Assembly: GCA_016795465.1 (NCBI GenBank)
Contig: JAEUHK010000016.1
Location: 1 to 64,000 of the forward strand
Length of the DNA stretch: 64,000 bases
Direction of reading: 5' to 3'
Source of the DNA: Verrucomicrobiaceae bacterium
GTDB lineage: Bacteria > Verrucomicrobiota > Verrucomicrobiia > Verrucomicrobiales > Verrucomicrobiaceae
Part shown: positions 46,497-54,834 of the stretch, in pieces
How positions within the stretch are numbered: the first letter of the stretch is position 1
How the letters are laid out: every line of letters starts with the position of its first letter
Made by a program: the position numbers and the translations under genes
The notes under the pieces: generated by a model
Told to the model about the DNA's origin: nothing
Database searches by the model: none
The model's input: only the letters and a program-made list of their open reading frames with translations

Positions 46497-47300
46497 ATGA
46501 AAATCCTTCTGCTCGCCATCGTCGCGGCCACTTTCACCGCCTGCACCAGCCTGCCGGACCCTCGCTCGCCCGTGCAAGGCTCAGAGGAGCATGCGGTGCG
46601 GCTTTTGGAGCAAAGCGCCGCGAGGGCAGGGAAGCCCTGGCGGAGGCTTGAACGCGTCGAAGTGGCCTTCGAAGGCGAGTGGACGCGCATCGTGCAAAAG
46701 CTGCAGCCAGAGCTCGTGAACGCGGAATTCCGCAAAAGCTCCCGCGAGGTTTATCAACCGCGTTTGAAGCGTGTGGAGCAAATCCACACCGGGCCACGCG
46801 GCATCAAAACGGTGCGCCGGACGCCCACGAGCATCGAGGTGAGCTTCACTGAGTATCGCGTGGCCACCGAGACGGAGAAAGATGCCGCCGCGCTCGTGGC
46901 GGATGCTTACACGATGTTTGTGTTTGGGGCGGATTACCTGCTCGCACGAGGTCAGAACTGGCGTTTCTGGCCCTGCATGCAGCGGCGTGAGATCGATGGC
47001 GATCCTTGCGATCTGATTTTTGGCACCTTGAAGCCCGGCGTCGGCCGCTCGGACGAGGATCAGGTCATCGCGTGGATCAGCCAGCGTGATAAAAGACTGC
47101 GCCGCGTGCAATTCACGCTGAATGGCCTCGCCTCGACGGTGGGTGCGGATGTCGATGTAACCTTTGATGATTTCCGACCGGGGCCAAATGGCACCGATTG
47201 GCCTAGTCACTTCCTCGAGACCGTGCGCCGGCCCTTGACGGTCAAAGCGCACGAGTGGCGCATGACATCACTCACAGCAGACCGTGCTCGCGGAAGCTGA
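46497..47300 (+). CDS. Predicted lipoprotein of unknown function
   Basis: This 267-aa protein has a short signal sequence and a lipobox ending at Cys16 (ATFTAC), so a lipid-anchored periplasmic or outer-membrane protein is likely. Lipid anchoring is not certain because the lipobox lacks the usual Leu at position -3. The mature part is Arg/Glu-rich with WRRLERVEVAFEGEW and a beta-strand-rich C-terminal half. I recognise no family. It overlaps radC by 29 bp at the 3' ends. Confidence 0.75.
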   Translation: MKILLLAIVAATFTACTSLPDPRSPVQGSEEHAVRLLEQSAARAGKPWRRLERVEVAFEGEWTRIVQKLQPELVNAEFRKSSREVYQPRLKRVEQIHTGPRGIKTVRRTPTSIEVSFTEYRVATETEKDAAALVADAYTMFVFGADYLLARGQNWRFWPCMQRREIDGDPCDLIFGTLKPGVGRSDEDQVIAWISQRDKRLRRVQFTLNGLASTVGADVDVTFDDFRPGPNGTDWPSHFLETVRRPLTVKAHEWRMTSLTADRARGS

Positions 47301-47970
47301 AGTAAGGCAGCTCGCGAGATTCGGATGGCGTTCCGATCACCAGATGGTCCTGGAGCAGGATGCCCATCGTCTCGGAGGCCTCGCGCAGGCGGCGGGTGAG
47401 GCGACGGTCGGCATCGCTGGGCGTGGGATCACCGCTGGGATGGTTGTGCAGGAGGATGAAGGCATGCGCATTGTGGATGAGCGCCTTCTTGAGGATGTCA
47501 CGCGGCGTGGCGGTGCATTCGTTGAGGCTGCCGCGGAAGATTTCCTCGGCTCGCAACAGCGTCAGTTTCGTCGTGAGCAGCACGAGGCGCACGGATTCAT
47601 AGCTCAGCGCCTGCAATTCGGGACCGATGAACTCATACACGCTGCGTGGATGATCGAGCACGATGTCCCGCTGCGAGGTCTCGCGGGCGGCGCGGCGGCC
47701 GATTTCGAAGGCTGCGGCCAGTTTCGCGGCCTTTGCGGGGCCGAGTGCCTTGATGTCCGTCAACGCGGCCGGTTCGAGCCTCGAAAGCGCACGAATGGAG
47801 CCGTGCTCGCGCAACATGCGTTCGCCGATTTGCAGGGCGTTTTCGCCTTTGGTGCCGGTGTTGATGAAAAGAGCGAGCAACTCCGCATCAGAAAGCGCCT
47901 GCGGGCCGAGACGGAGCAGGCGTTCACGCGGGCGGTCGCTCTCCGGGATGTCGTGGATGCGGTGGGACAT
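47272..47970 (-). CDS. radC: RadC family protein (JAB/MPN domain)
   Basis: This 232-aa RadC-type protein has an N-terminal helix-hairpin-helix part (LTDIKALGPAKAAKLAAAFEIG) and a C-terminal JAB domain with the metal motif HNHPSGDPTPSDAD. The usual RadC length is about 220-230 aa. The biochemical role of RadC in DNA repair is not settled. Its 3' end overlaps the lipoprotein gene by 29 bp on the opposite strand. Confidence 0.93.
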   Translation of the reverse strand: MSHRIHDIPESDRPRERLLRLGPQALSDAELLALFINTGTKGENALQIGERMLREHGSIRALSRLEPAALTDIKALGPAKAAKLAAAFEIGRRAARETSQRDIVLDHPRSVYEFIGPELQALSYESVRLVLLTTKLTLLRAEEIFRGSLNECTATPRDILKKALIHNAHAFILLHNHPSGDPTPSDADRRLTRRLREASETMGILLQDHLVIGTPSESRELPYFSFREHGLL

Positions 47971-48021
47971 GCGAGAAATGTTCCCGCGAGTCTGTCATAG
48001 GCCAAGCGACTTCGGCAAGGC

Positions 48022-49032
48022 TCAATGAATGGCGCGGCACTGATCGAGCAGGCCGTGCAGGTAGCCCACGATGTCTTCCAAGGCCTGTTTGTGCGGCGTG
48101 GCAGGCAGGGCGATCAAATCCGCACGGGCGCTCACGAGCATGTCCTGGGCGAATTTCACCGCACGCTCGACCGCGCCATCATAGTCGGCGATGCCAGCGA
48201 GGATGCTGGTGTCCATCGGCTCGCCTTTGAGCAGCATGCGGCTGAGCTTTTGCTTCTGCGCCTCGGTGGCGCTTTCGAGGAGGTAAAGGATCGGCAGCGT
48301 GAGCTTGCCTCGAGCGAGATCAGTGCGCAGCGTCTTGCCGACGGTTTTTTCATCGCCGACGAGGTCGAGGCAGTCGTCGTAGATCTGGTAGGCGGTGCCG
48401 AGCTTGAGACCGTAATCACGCAGCGAGTGCTGCACGGACTCCGGCTGGTTGTTGAGGCGTGCGCCGAGCTCGCTGGCCGCGGCAAACAGCGCCGCCGTCT
48501 TCATCTCGATCATCTTGAGATAATCGGCGACGCTCAAATTGAGGTCGAAGCGGCGCTGCGTCTGCAAAATCTCGCCGGAGCACACATCGCGGGAGGCCCG
48601 GGCAATGGTGCGGCAAACGTGCGTGTCATCGAATTCGGTCGCCAGCTCCAAAGCGTAAGCGAAAAGGCTGTCGCCAAGCAACACGCTGAGGCTGCTGCCC
48701 CATTTCGCGACGGCGGTGGGCACCTGGCGGCGGATGTCCGCCCCGTCCATGATGTCGTCATGCACGAGCGAGGCGATGTGGACGAGCTCCAGGATGACCG
48801 AGAGACGTGTGTGGCCTTCGTGGGTGCCCCCCGTGGCACCGCCGGAGAGCACGGCGAGAGCAGGGCGGATGCGTTTGCCGGAGGTTTTGCAGACGTAGCT
48901 CACGTAACCCTCGACACCGGGATCAAAGGAACGTGCCTGATCGAGAATGGCAGCTTCCACGCGTTCGAGGTCTGCCCGCACGAGATGGAACGGGAACACG
49001 GGGTTGCTGGAGCTGACGGCGGGGGCGGTCAT
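48022..49032 (-). CDS. Polyprenyl diphosphate synthase
   Basis: This 336-aa trans-isoprenyl synthase condenses isopentenyl diphosphate with an allylic diphosphate. GKRIRPAL lies at residues 52-59, the first aspartate-rich motif DDIMD at 92-96, and the second, YDDCLDL, at about 225. The first motif, with no small side-chain extension, fits long-chain products (octaprenyl or heptaprenyl), likely for quinones or bactoprenol. The flanking genes give no further clue. Confidence 0.9.
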   Translation of the reverse strand: MTAPAVSSSNPVFPFHLVRADLERVEAAILDQARSFDPGVEGYVSYVCKTSGKRIRPALAVLSGGATGGTHEGHTRLSVILELVHIASLVHDDIMDGADIRRQVPTAVAKWGSSLSVLLGDSLFAYALELATEFDDTHVCRTIARASRDVCSGEILQTQRRFDLNLSVADYLKMIEMKTAALFAAASELGARLNNQPESVQHSLRDYGLKLGTAYQIYDDCLDLVGDEKTVGKTLRTDLARGKLTLPILYLLESATEAQKQKLSRMLLKGEPMDTSILAGIADYDGAVERAVKFAQDMLVSARADLIALPATPHKQALEDIVGYLHGLLDQCRAIH

Positions 49033-49120
49033 GGTCTGCCTCTCCTTTCACCACGGCGGGGGCTTAGTCAAATGCCCGGCCAGACCTCATCATGCCGCGA
49101 TTTTCAAAAGATGTGAAAGC

Positions 49121-49744
49121 TCAACGTGTCCGCGAGGCCAGGATCCCGGACACGATGGCGTTGGCGACGGCCTGACGATGACTGGTGAGCGAGCACAGCC
49201 ACGAATTCGTGCGATGCGTGAGGTAACCGCATTCGACGAGCACCGCGGGCGCCTTCGTCTCGCGCAGAACGACGAGTCTTTTGCGCTGCACGAGCTTTGT
49301 GCAGCCGAGCTTCACAGATCTGTCGAACGCGGCGTCCAGACGCTGGCTGAGGTAAAGCCCTTTGGGGCCGTAGTAATGCATCTCCGCACCGTTTTTGCCG
49401 AAGTCCTTGCCATCGGCGTTGAAATGAACGCTCACAAAGATCGAGTTCGGCACCTTGTTGGCCAGCCGCGCCCGCTGGTCGAGCTCCACAAAGGTGTCTG
49501 ACCGGCGGATCATGACCGTTTTGATGCCCTTGGCACGCAGCCCTGTCTCGACGCGTTTGGCCACATCGAGCGCGAGATGCTTCTCGACGCGATGATACCA
49601 GATCGTGCCCGGATCCTTGCCGCCGTGGCCCGCATCGATGACGACCGTGTCGAATCGAAACTGCGCGTGAAGTCCCGATGAGGCTCCGAACACCGCCACC
49701 AGCGCCGCAAGAGCGAAAAAAAGGCGATGGAACCTCGCAGTCAT
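49121..49744 (-). CDS. N-acetylmuramoyl-L-alanine amidase (Amidase_3)
   Basis: This 207-aa zinc amidase has a signal peptide (residues 1-27). Zinc and catalytic motifs are VIDAGHGGKDPG, SVHFNAD and AVLVECGYLTH. It would cleave the bond between MurNAc and L-Ala of peptidoglycan in the periplasm. It follows the LysM lipoprotein gene directly (1 bp between stop and start), which suggests a cell-wall remodelling pair. Confidence 0.92.
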   Translation of the reverse strand: MTARFHRLFFALAALVAVFGASSGLHAQFRFDTVVIDAGHGGKDPGTIWYHRVEKHLALDVAKRVETGLRAKGIKTVMIRRSDTFVELDQRARLANKVPNSIFVSVHFNADGKDFGKNGAEMHYYGPKGLYLSQRLDAAFDRSVKLGCTKLVQRKRLVVLRETKAPAVLVECGYLTHRTNSWLCSLTSHRQAVANAIVSGILASRTR

Positions 49745-49745
49745 G

Positions 49746-50237
49746 TCATTTCGGAATTTTGAGCGTCTTGCCGGCTCGGATGAAATCGTTCTTCAAGCCG
49801 TTCGCGGCCTTCAGCTTCGCCACCGTGGTGCCGTTGCGTGCCGCGATGACCGAGAGCGAGTCGCCCTGCTTGATCGTGTAACTGCCGCCCTTGCCCTTCG
49901 ACTTGCTGCTGGAGGAGCTCTTCTTCTTTTTGGGCGGTGTGTAGTCTTTATGAGGTGTGGGCACGCCGCCATGCGAACTGCGCCACGAACTGATGTCTGA
50001 TTCGGAGGCGCTGCTGCCGCCTCCTGCGGAGACCCACTCCGTTTTGTAGTCCCCATTGGCATCGAAAGGATACTCGTTTTTCGCCATCGAATGCGGCGGC
50101 GTCTCCTTCGTGCCGTGCAGGTTGATCACCGGCAGGTTTCGGGGCAGACCTTTGATGGACGGGCCGGAGCAGGAGGAAAGAAGAGCGGCTGCCAGCAGGC
50201 TCGTGGCGGTCAGCGAGGTCCTCACGGAAGGTTTCAT
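49746..50237 (-). CDS. LysM-domain lipoprotein
   Basis: This 163-aa protein has a signal peptide with lipobox LLSSCSG and Cys23. A Ser/Lys/Pro-rich linker is followed by one LysM peptidoglycan-binding domain at about residues 118-163 (YTIKQGDSLSVIAARNG). The ATG at 50237 gives a normal lipoprotein signal; a GTG at 50276, overlapping the previous stop, would add 13 residues. It probably acts with the adjacent amidase on the wall. Confidence 0.88.
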   Translation of the reverse strand: MKPSVRTSLTATSLLAAALLSSCSGPSIKGLPRNLPVINLHGTKETPPHSMAKNEYPFDANGDYKTEWVSAGGGSSASESDISSWRSSHGGVPTPHKDYTPPKKKKSSSSSKSKGKGGSYTIKQGDSLSVIAARNGTTVAKLKAANGLKNDFIRAGKTLKIPK

Positions 50238-50272
50238 GCGATGAGTGGAGGTGGCTTTCGGAGGTTCGCGGC

Positions 50273-50680
50273 TCACTTCATCTCCGGCGTGTGGAAGCGG
50301 CTGATGATGCTTTTCACGCGCGGGACTCCGTTCGAGTCTTTTTCAAACACCAAGGTGCGCTCGTGGTAATATTTGGCATCTCCTTGCGGCAGCGAGAACT
50401 TCCAAGGCGTGTCCGTGGCGGGGCCTTCGAAAGGGTTTTTGATCAGGCTGTAAACGGTGCGTCCGTCCATGCCGGGCTTGATTGTTTTGAAGCCGAGCTC
50501 CGAGAAGCCGATTGAGTAGCGGGTGTCTGTGGACCCGAAGTGCATCAGGGCGTTCATCGACTCGGAGAAGCTGTAGCCCCAGTTCACCATCGAGTTCACC
50601 GCCATGATGAGCGGGATGATGATGATCACGATCGGCGTGAAGAAGTACCAGTTGCGTTGGAGGAAGGACTTTTGTTGCAT
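50273..50680 (-). CDS. Single-pass membrane protein of unknown function
   Basis: In this 135-aa protein one transmembrane helix (PIVIIIIPLIMAVNSMV, about residues 14-31) near the N-terminus is followed by a soluble, beta-strand-rich domain of about 95 residues. No family is recognised. The stop codon lies 35 bp before the ATG of the LysM gene, overlapping its alternative GTG start by two bases, so the three genes 50680-49121 may be one unit. The ATG at 50680 starts directly before the membrane helix. Confidence 0.65.
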   Translation of the reverse strand: MQQKSFLQRNWYFFTPIVIIIIPLIMAVNSMVNWGYSFSESMNALMHFGSTDTRYSIGFSELGFKTIKPGMDGRTVYSLIKNPFEGPATDTPWKFSLPQGDAKYYHERTLVFEKDSNGVPRVKSIISRFHTPEMK

Positions 50681-50744
50681 GCGGCCGCCATGCTGGTTGA
50701 AAGCCGCTGGCGTGGCAAGGGCAAAGGAGGCGCGGAACGCACTC

Positions 50745-53444
50745 TCACTCCACCCGCATGCGCTGCATCGGCACGCTCTGGCAGACGGCGACAATGAGGT
50801 CTTGGAACTTGTGCCCCGAGGCCTCGGACTGCTTCAGCACGGCCTGCACGCCCGGTTTGTCGCTGTATTCGAGACCGCGGCCGAGGGCGTAGGTCATCAA
50901 ATTCTCCGCCAGGTTCTTGGTGAACTGTCCGGCCATGTCGCGGACGAGGATGGCACGCAGCTCGGCGAGGTTGTTGAAGGTCTGGCCGCGCACGAGGCTG
51001 CCGCTGGCATCGATCGGCAGCTTCTTCTCCTCCGTGCGCCAGCGGCCCACGGCGTCGTAGTTTTCAAACGCGAAGCCAATCGGGTCGAGGAAGGCATGGC
51101 AACCGGCGCACGAGGCGTTTTCTCGATGCTCGGCGAACTGCTGGCGGAGTGTGAGCTTGCCAAAGCGGGCCTTTCTCTCATCGAGCGGAGCCACGCCGCC
51201 CGGCGCAGGCGGCGGCGGTGTGCCGAGGATGTTCTCCAGCAGGAACTTGCCGCGCTTCACCGGCGAGGTGCGGGTGGGGTTCGAGGTCACGAGCAGCAGG
51301 CTGCCCTGCGTGAGGATGCCACCGCGTGGCGTGCCTTGCAGCGACACCTTTTGGAACTTGTCGCCCTTCACGCCCTTGATGTCGTAGTAGCGGGCCAGCT
51401 TCTCATTCAGGAAGGTGTAATCCGCGGAGAGGAACTCGATTACGGGCCGGTTTTCGCTCAGCAGATGATTGAAGAACATCTGCGATTCCTTCTTCATGCC
51501 CGATGCGATGCCATATTTGAAGTCCGGGAAGGCCCGCGAGTCCACGTCAGCGATCTCCACGTCACGCAGTTGCAGCCACTGGCCGGCAAAATCCTCTGCG
51601 AGGCTGTAGGCACGCCAGTCCGCCAGCATGCGCTTCACCTCGGTGGCGAGGTTTTTGCGCAGCTCACCCTTCGCGGCGAGTTGCAGCAGCTTCTCATCCG
51701 GCGGCGCTGACCAGAGGAAATACGACAGGCGGGAGGCCAGCGACCATTCATCGATCAAACCGGTGCCGTCCTTCACATCACCGGCCACCTGCGGCGGCGC
51801 ACGGAAGAGGAACGAGGGCGAGACAAGCATGCCGCGAAGCACAAAGCCGAGCGCATCAAACGGGCTTGCGCCTTCTTTCAGCGCCAGATCGGCCACGGCC
51901 GTCCATTTGGCCTTTTCCTCTGGCTTGATCGGACGACGGAAAAGACGCGTGCCGAGCTTTTCGACCAGTTTCGGCACGTCCGCGGCCGCGATGCCGCCGG
52001 GTTCGTTCATGGGGCCAGTGATGGAAAGCTCGTGCAGCCAGAAGTTGCGGTCCTGGCGGGTCTTCTCGTCGTAAAAGTCGTTCAAGAACCACACCTGGAT
52101 CTCGTGGCGGCCCACAGGCAACTCCACCTCGGCATTGAACCACTGCGGTGCCTGATCCTTCGCCGTGACCGAAAAGGACCCCGCGTTCTTGCCGCCGAGG
52201 CGCACATCAAACTTCGCCGGCTCGCCACCAGCCTGCTGGGCACCGGCTTTGATCGTGAGGCGATACTTACCGGCCTTCTCGATCTCAACGGCATGCTTCA
52301 CAAAGCCGCTGCTCGCCAGATAGATGGCACCTGTGTCACGGTTGCCATCACCTTCACCGATCTGAAAATCCTCGCCGCTGAGCTTCAACTCAGGACGTCC
52401 GGCCGGTTTGCCATCGAGCAGCCACTGCACGAGACGCGTGCCACGTGCCGGCAGCAGGCCGAGCGGGCCTTCGACATCGATTTTGTCCACCGCGAGGTTT
52501 CGATCCCGCTTCTCCGGATCGGGATTGGCCGCGTCTTGGAAGTCATTGAGGAACTTCACGCTCAATTTGTGCTCGCCGCCACCCAGGCGGGCCTCGTGCG
52601 TGATCGTCTGCCACGGGCCTTTTTCACCACGGAAGCGTGCGGTGACATCAAACTGGCCCACTTCCTTGCCATCGATGCTGAAGGCGATCTTCGCGGCATC
52701 GGGTCCGGCCTGCGTGGCGGAGGCGCGAATTTTGAAAACATAGGTGCCGGCGGCCGGTGCGTTGAATTTCGTGGCCGCCTCCGCTTCACTGTGAAACCAA
52801 CGCACACCCTCGTTCTCGCTCGATGTGCCTTTTTGGTTCCAAAACTTCTTCGCGCCGAGCTCCAGGTCCACGCGTTCGACATCGGAAGTATCGAGCGCCT
52901 TCTCCGCGATGCTGTTGGCGGCTCGCATGTACTTTTCCATCAGCAGCGGTGAGAGCGCGAGCACATCGCCGATGTTGTCGTAGCCGTAGCCGGTGTCATC
53001 CGGCGGGAACTCATTGGCCGGGCGCATGTCCACCAGCAGCAGGTCACGGATCGTGTTGTTGTATTCCGTGCGATTGAGGCGACGCCACACCGCCCGGCCC
53101 GGGTCTGGCTTGTTCGGATCAAACCAGAAAATGGTATCGTCGATCCAGGCGAGCAGCTCGTCACGCTCCGTGAGCGAGGGCTTGTCCTTCTTTTCCGGCG
53201 GCATCACATGCGTGGCGATCTGCTGGCGCACATGGTCCCACTGCACCTTGTCCGCGATCATCGACGTGTAGTCCTTGTATTCGTCCATGACGAAGTCGCC
53301 CTTGTCCACGCCGTCGCTGTGGCAGTCGTAGCAGAACTTCTGCAGCAGCGGCAGGATGCGTTTTTGATACGCCTCCTCGCCACGCGGCGTGGCAGCCGAG
53401 ACGGCGAGGACTGGCAGAAAAAGAGCGAAGAGGGTCTTCATCAT
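50745..53444 (-). CDS. DUF1592 cytochrome-type protein with two carbohydrate-binding-like domains
   Basis: This 899-aa secreted protein has a signal peptide (residues 1-17), haem motif CYDCH (Cys38/Cys41/His42), and a DUF1587 region with RLNRTEYNNTIRDLL. Two tandem CBM-like beta domains carrying SVKFLNDF and QVWFLNDF blocks lie between about residues 225 and 480. The DUF1595/DUF1592 region includes SYFLWSAPPDE. DUF1588 holds a second haem motif, CAGCH, and the protein ends with a DUF1585-type tail (CQSVPMQRM). Enzyme function is not established for the family. It is the third gene of a DUF1592-DUF1552-DUF1592 run on the minus strand. Confidence 0.88.
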   Translation of the reverse strand: MMKTLFALFLPVLAVSAATPRGEEAYQKRILPLLQKFCYDCHSDGVDKGDFVMDEYKDYTSMIADKVQWDHVRQQIATHVMPPEKKDKPSLTERDELLAWIDDTIFWFDPNKPDPGRAVWRRLNRTEYNNTIRDLLLVDMRPANEFPPDDTGYGYDNIGDVLALSPLLMEKYMRAANSIAEKALDTSDVERVDLELGAKKFWNQKGTSSENEGVRWFHSEAEAATKFNAPAAGTYVFKIRASATQAGPDAAKIAFSIDGKEVGQFDVTARFRGEKGPWQTITHEARLGGGEHKLSVKFLNDFQDAANPDPEKRDRNLAVDKIDVEGPLGLLPARGTRLVQWLLDGKPAGRPELKLSGEDFQIGEGDGNRDTGAIYLASSGFVKHAVEIEKAGKYRLTIKAGAQQAGGEPAKFDVRLGGKNAGSFSVTAKDQAPQWFNAEVELPVGRHEIQVWFLNDFYDEKTRQDRNFWLHELSITGPMNEPGGIAAADVPKLVEKLGTRLFRRPIKPEEKAKWTAVADLALKEGASPFDALGFVLRGMLVSPSFLFRAPPQVAGDVKDGTGLIDEWSLASRLSYFLWSAPPDEKLLQLAAKGELRKNLATEVKRMLADWRAYSLAEDFAGQWLQLRDVEIADVDSRAFPDFKYGIASGMKKESQMFFNHLLSENRPVIEFLSADYTFLNEKLARYYDIKGVKGDKFQKVSLQGTPRGGILTQGSLLLVTSNPTRTSPVKRGKFLLENILGTPPPPAPGGVAPLDERKARFGKLTLRQQFAEHRENASCAGCHAFLDPIGFAFENYDAVGRWRTEEKKLPIDASGSLVRGQTFNNLAELRAILVRDMAGQFTKNLAENLMTYALGRGLEYSDKPGVQAVLKQSEASGHKFQDLIVAVCQSVPMQRMRVE

Positions 53445-53477
53445 GATCGAAAGAGGAAAGCGGGACAGGTGTCGTGA

Positions 53478-54794
53478 TCAAGCCAGGCTCAGAGCTCCGC
53501 CCTCGCAGAGTTCCTTCTTGCCGAAGGTCTGCAAGTTGTGGCCCATGGCCTGTGCCACGCTCATCCAGAGGCGGTTGTGCGCGGCTTTGTCGAATTTGAG
53601 GCTGCGGCCCATCTTGAAGCCGAATCCACCGCCGAGCATCACATACGGGATGTTGTCGAGCGTGTGCGTGTTGCCTTTGCCGAGTTCGTTGGTCCAGACG
53701 AGCAGCGTGTTGTCGAGCATCGAGCCATCGCCGGCAGGCTCGGGCGTCTCGCTGAGGCGCTTCGCGAGGTAGGCGAACTCGCCAGCGAACCAGGTGTTGA
53801 TCTTCATGAGCTTCTCGTAGCTGTCTTTTTTGTCGTCCGGATCGTGCGAGAGGCTGTGGTGACCTTCCTCGACACCGAGCCAGCGCATCTGCGCCATGCC
53901 GACGCTGCGCATGTATTGCAACGTGGCCACGCGGGCCATGTCATTGGCGAGCGAGTTCACGAGGAGATCAATCTGGATGCGGCTGATCTGCGGCGTGTTG
54001 TCGTTCACCAGTTCGATGCTCGGATCGACGGCAGGAACGGGATGCGTGAGCTTGCCGACCTTGTCGGCATCGGCCAAGTCCTGCTCCAGACTGCGCACGA
54101 GCGTCATGTGCTGGTCGAGCAAGGCTTTGTCACGGGCGCTGAGCTTCGATGAGACACGTTTCAGGTCCTCGCGCACATCGTCGAGGATGCTGACGAGGCT
54201 CTCCTTGTCCTTCATCTTGCCGTACACCTTCTTCAGCACCTGATGCGGATCATCAATGGGTGCCACGGGCTGATTTGGCCCGGCATAGCTCATGCGTGTC
54301 CACGGGTCCGCACGGTCCGGAACGGCCACGCCGAACTCGAGGGAGCCAAAACGCGTTTTGGTCTCCTTGCGGCTCTGGAGGAAGTTTTTGAGCTCCTGGT
54401 CAATCGAGATGCTGCTGGCCCATCCGGCGGGATTGCCGCCACCGCCCATGATGTTGCCTTTCATGAGTTCATCGCACGTGAGCAGGCAGCTCATGCCGCG
54501 CATGTGGCTGTCGCCATCGCCACGCACTTTGTTGGCGATGCCGTGAAGGATGAGCATCTGCTTCTTGAAGGGCTCCAGCGGCTTCAAAATGGATTTGAAG
54601 CTGAACTCGCTGCCTTCCTGGTCTGGCCAGAACTCATTCGGAAGCGTGCCGTTCGGCGAAAACATGATGATGAGCCTCTGTCGCTTCTGCGGCGCAGGTG
54701 CGCCGGTGATGCTCGGCAGGCCGGAGAGGAAGGGAAACGCTCCGGCGGAGATGCCGAGATCGCGCAGAAATTGGCGGCGGTGGAGGTGTTTCAT
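53478..54794 (-). CDS. DUF1552 family protein with Tat-type signal
   Basis: This 438-aa protein starts MKHLHRRQFLRDLGISAG, a twin-arginine-type export signal. FSPNGTLPNEFWP and the DGDSHMRGMSCLLT stretch are typical of DUF1552, which is common in Planctomycetes, Verrucomicrobia and myxobacteria. DUF1552 genes usually sit beside DUF1592 cytochrome genes, as here on both sides. The alkaline-phosphatase-like fold of the DUF1501/DUF1552 group is known by relation only. The reaction is unknown. Confidence 0.9.
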   Translation of the reverse strand: MKHLHRRQFLRDLGISAGAFPFLSGLPSITGAPAPQKRQRLIIMFSPNGTLPNEFWPDQEGSEFSFKSILKPLEPFKKQMLILHGIANKVRGDGDSHMRGMSCLLTCDELMKGNIMGGGGNPAGWASSISIDQELKNFLQSRKETKTRFGSLEFGVAVPDRADPWTRMSYAGPNQPVAPIDDPHQVLKKVYGKMKDKESLVSILDDVREDLKRVSSKLSARDKALLDQHMTLVRSLEQDLADADKVGKLTHPVPAVDPSIELVNDNTPQISRIQIDLLVNSLANDMARVATLQYMRSVGMAQMRWLGVEEGHHSLSHDPDDKKDSYEKLMKINTWFAGEFAYLAKRLSETPEPAGDGSMLDNTLLVWTNELGKGNTHTLDNIPYVMLGGGFGFKMGRSLKFDKAAHNRLWMSVAQAMGHNLQTFGKKELCEGGALSLA

Positions 54795-54834
54795 ATGAAT
54801 GGAGTTACGAGGCGGGTTTGAACTCGGTTTGGCG

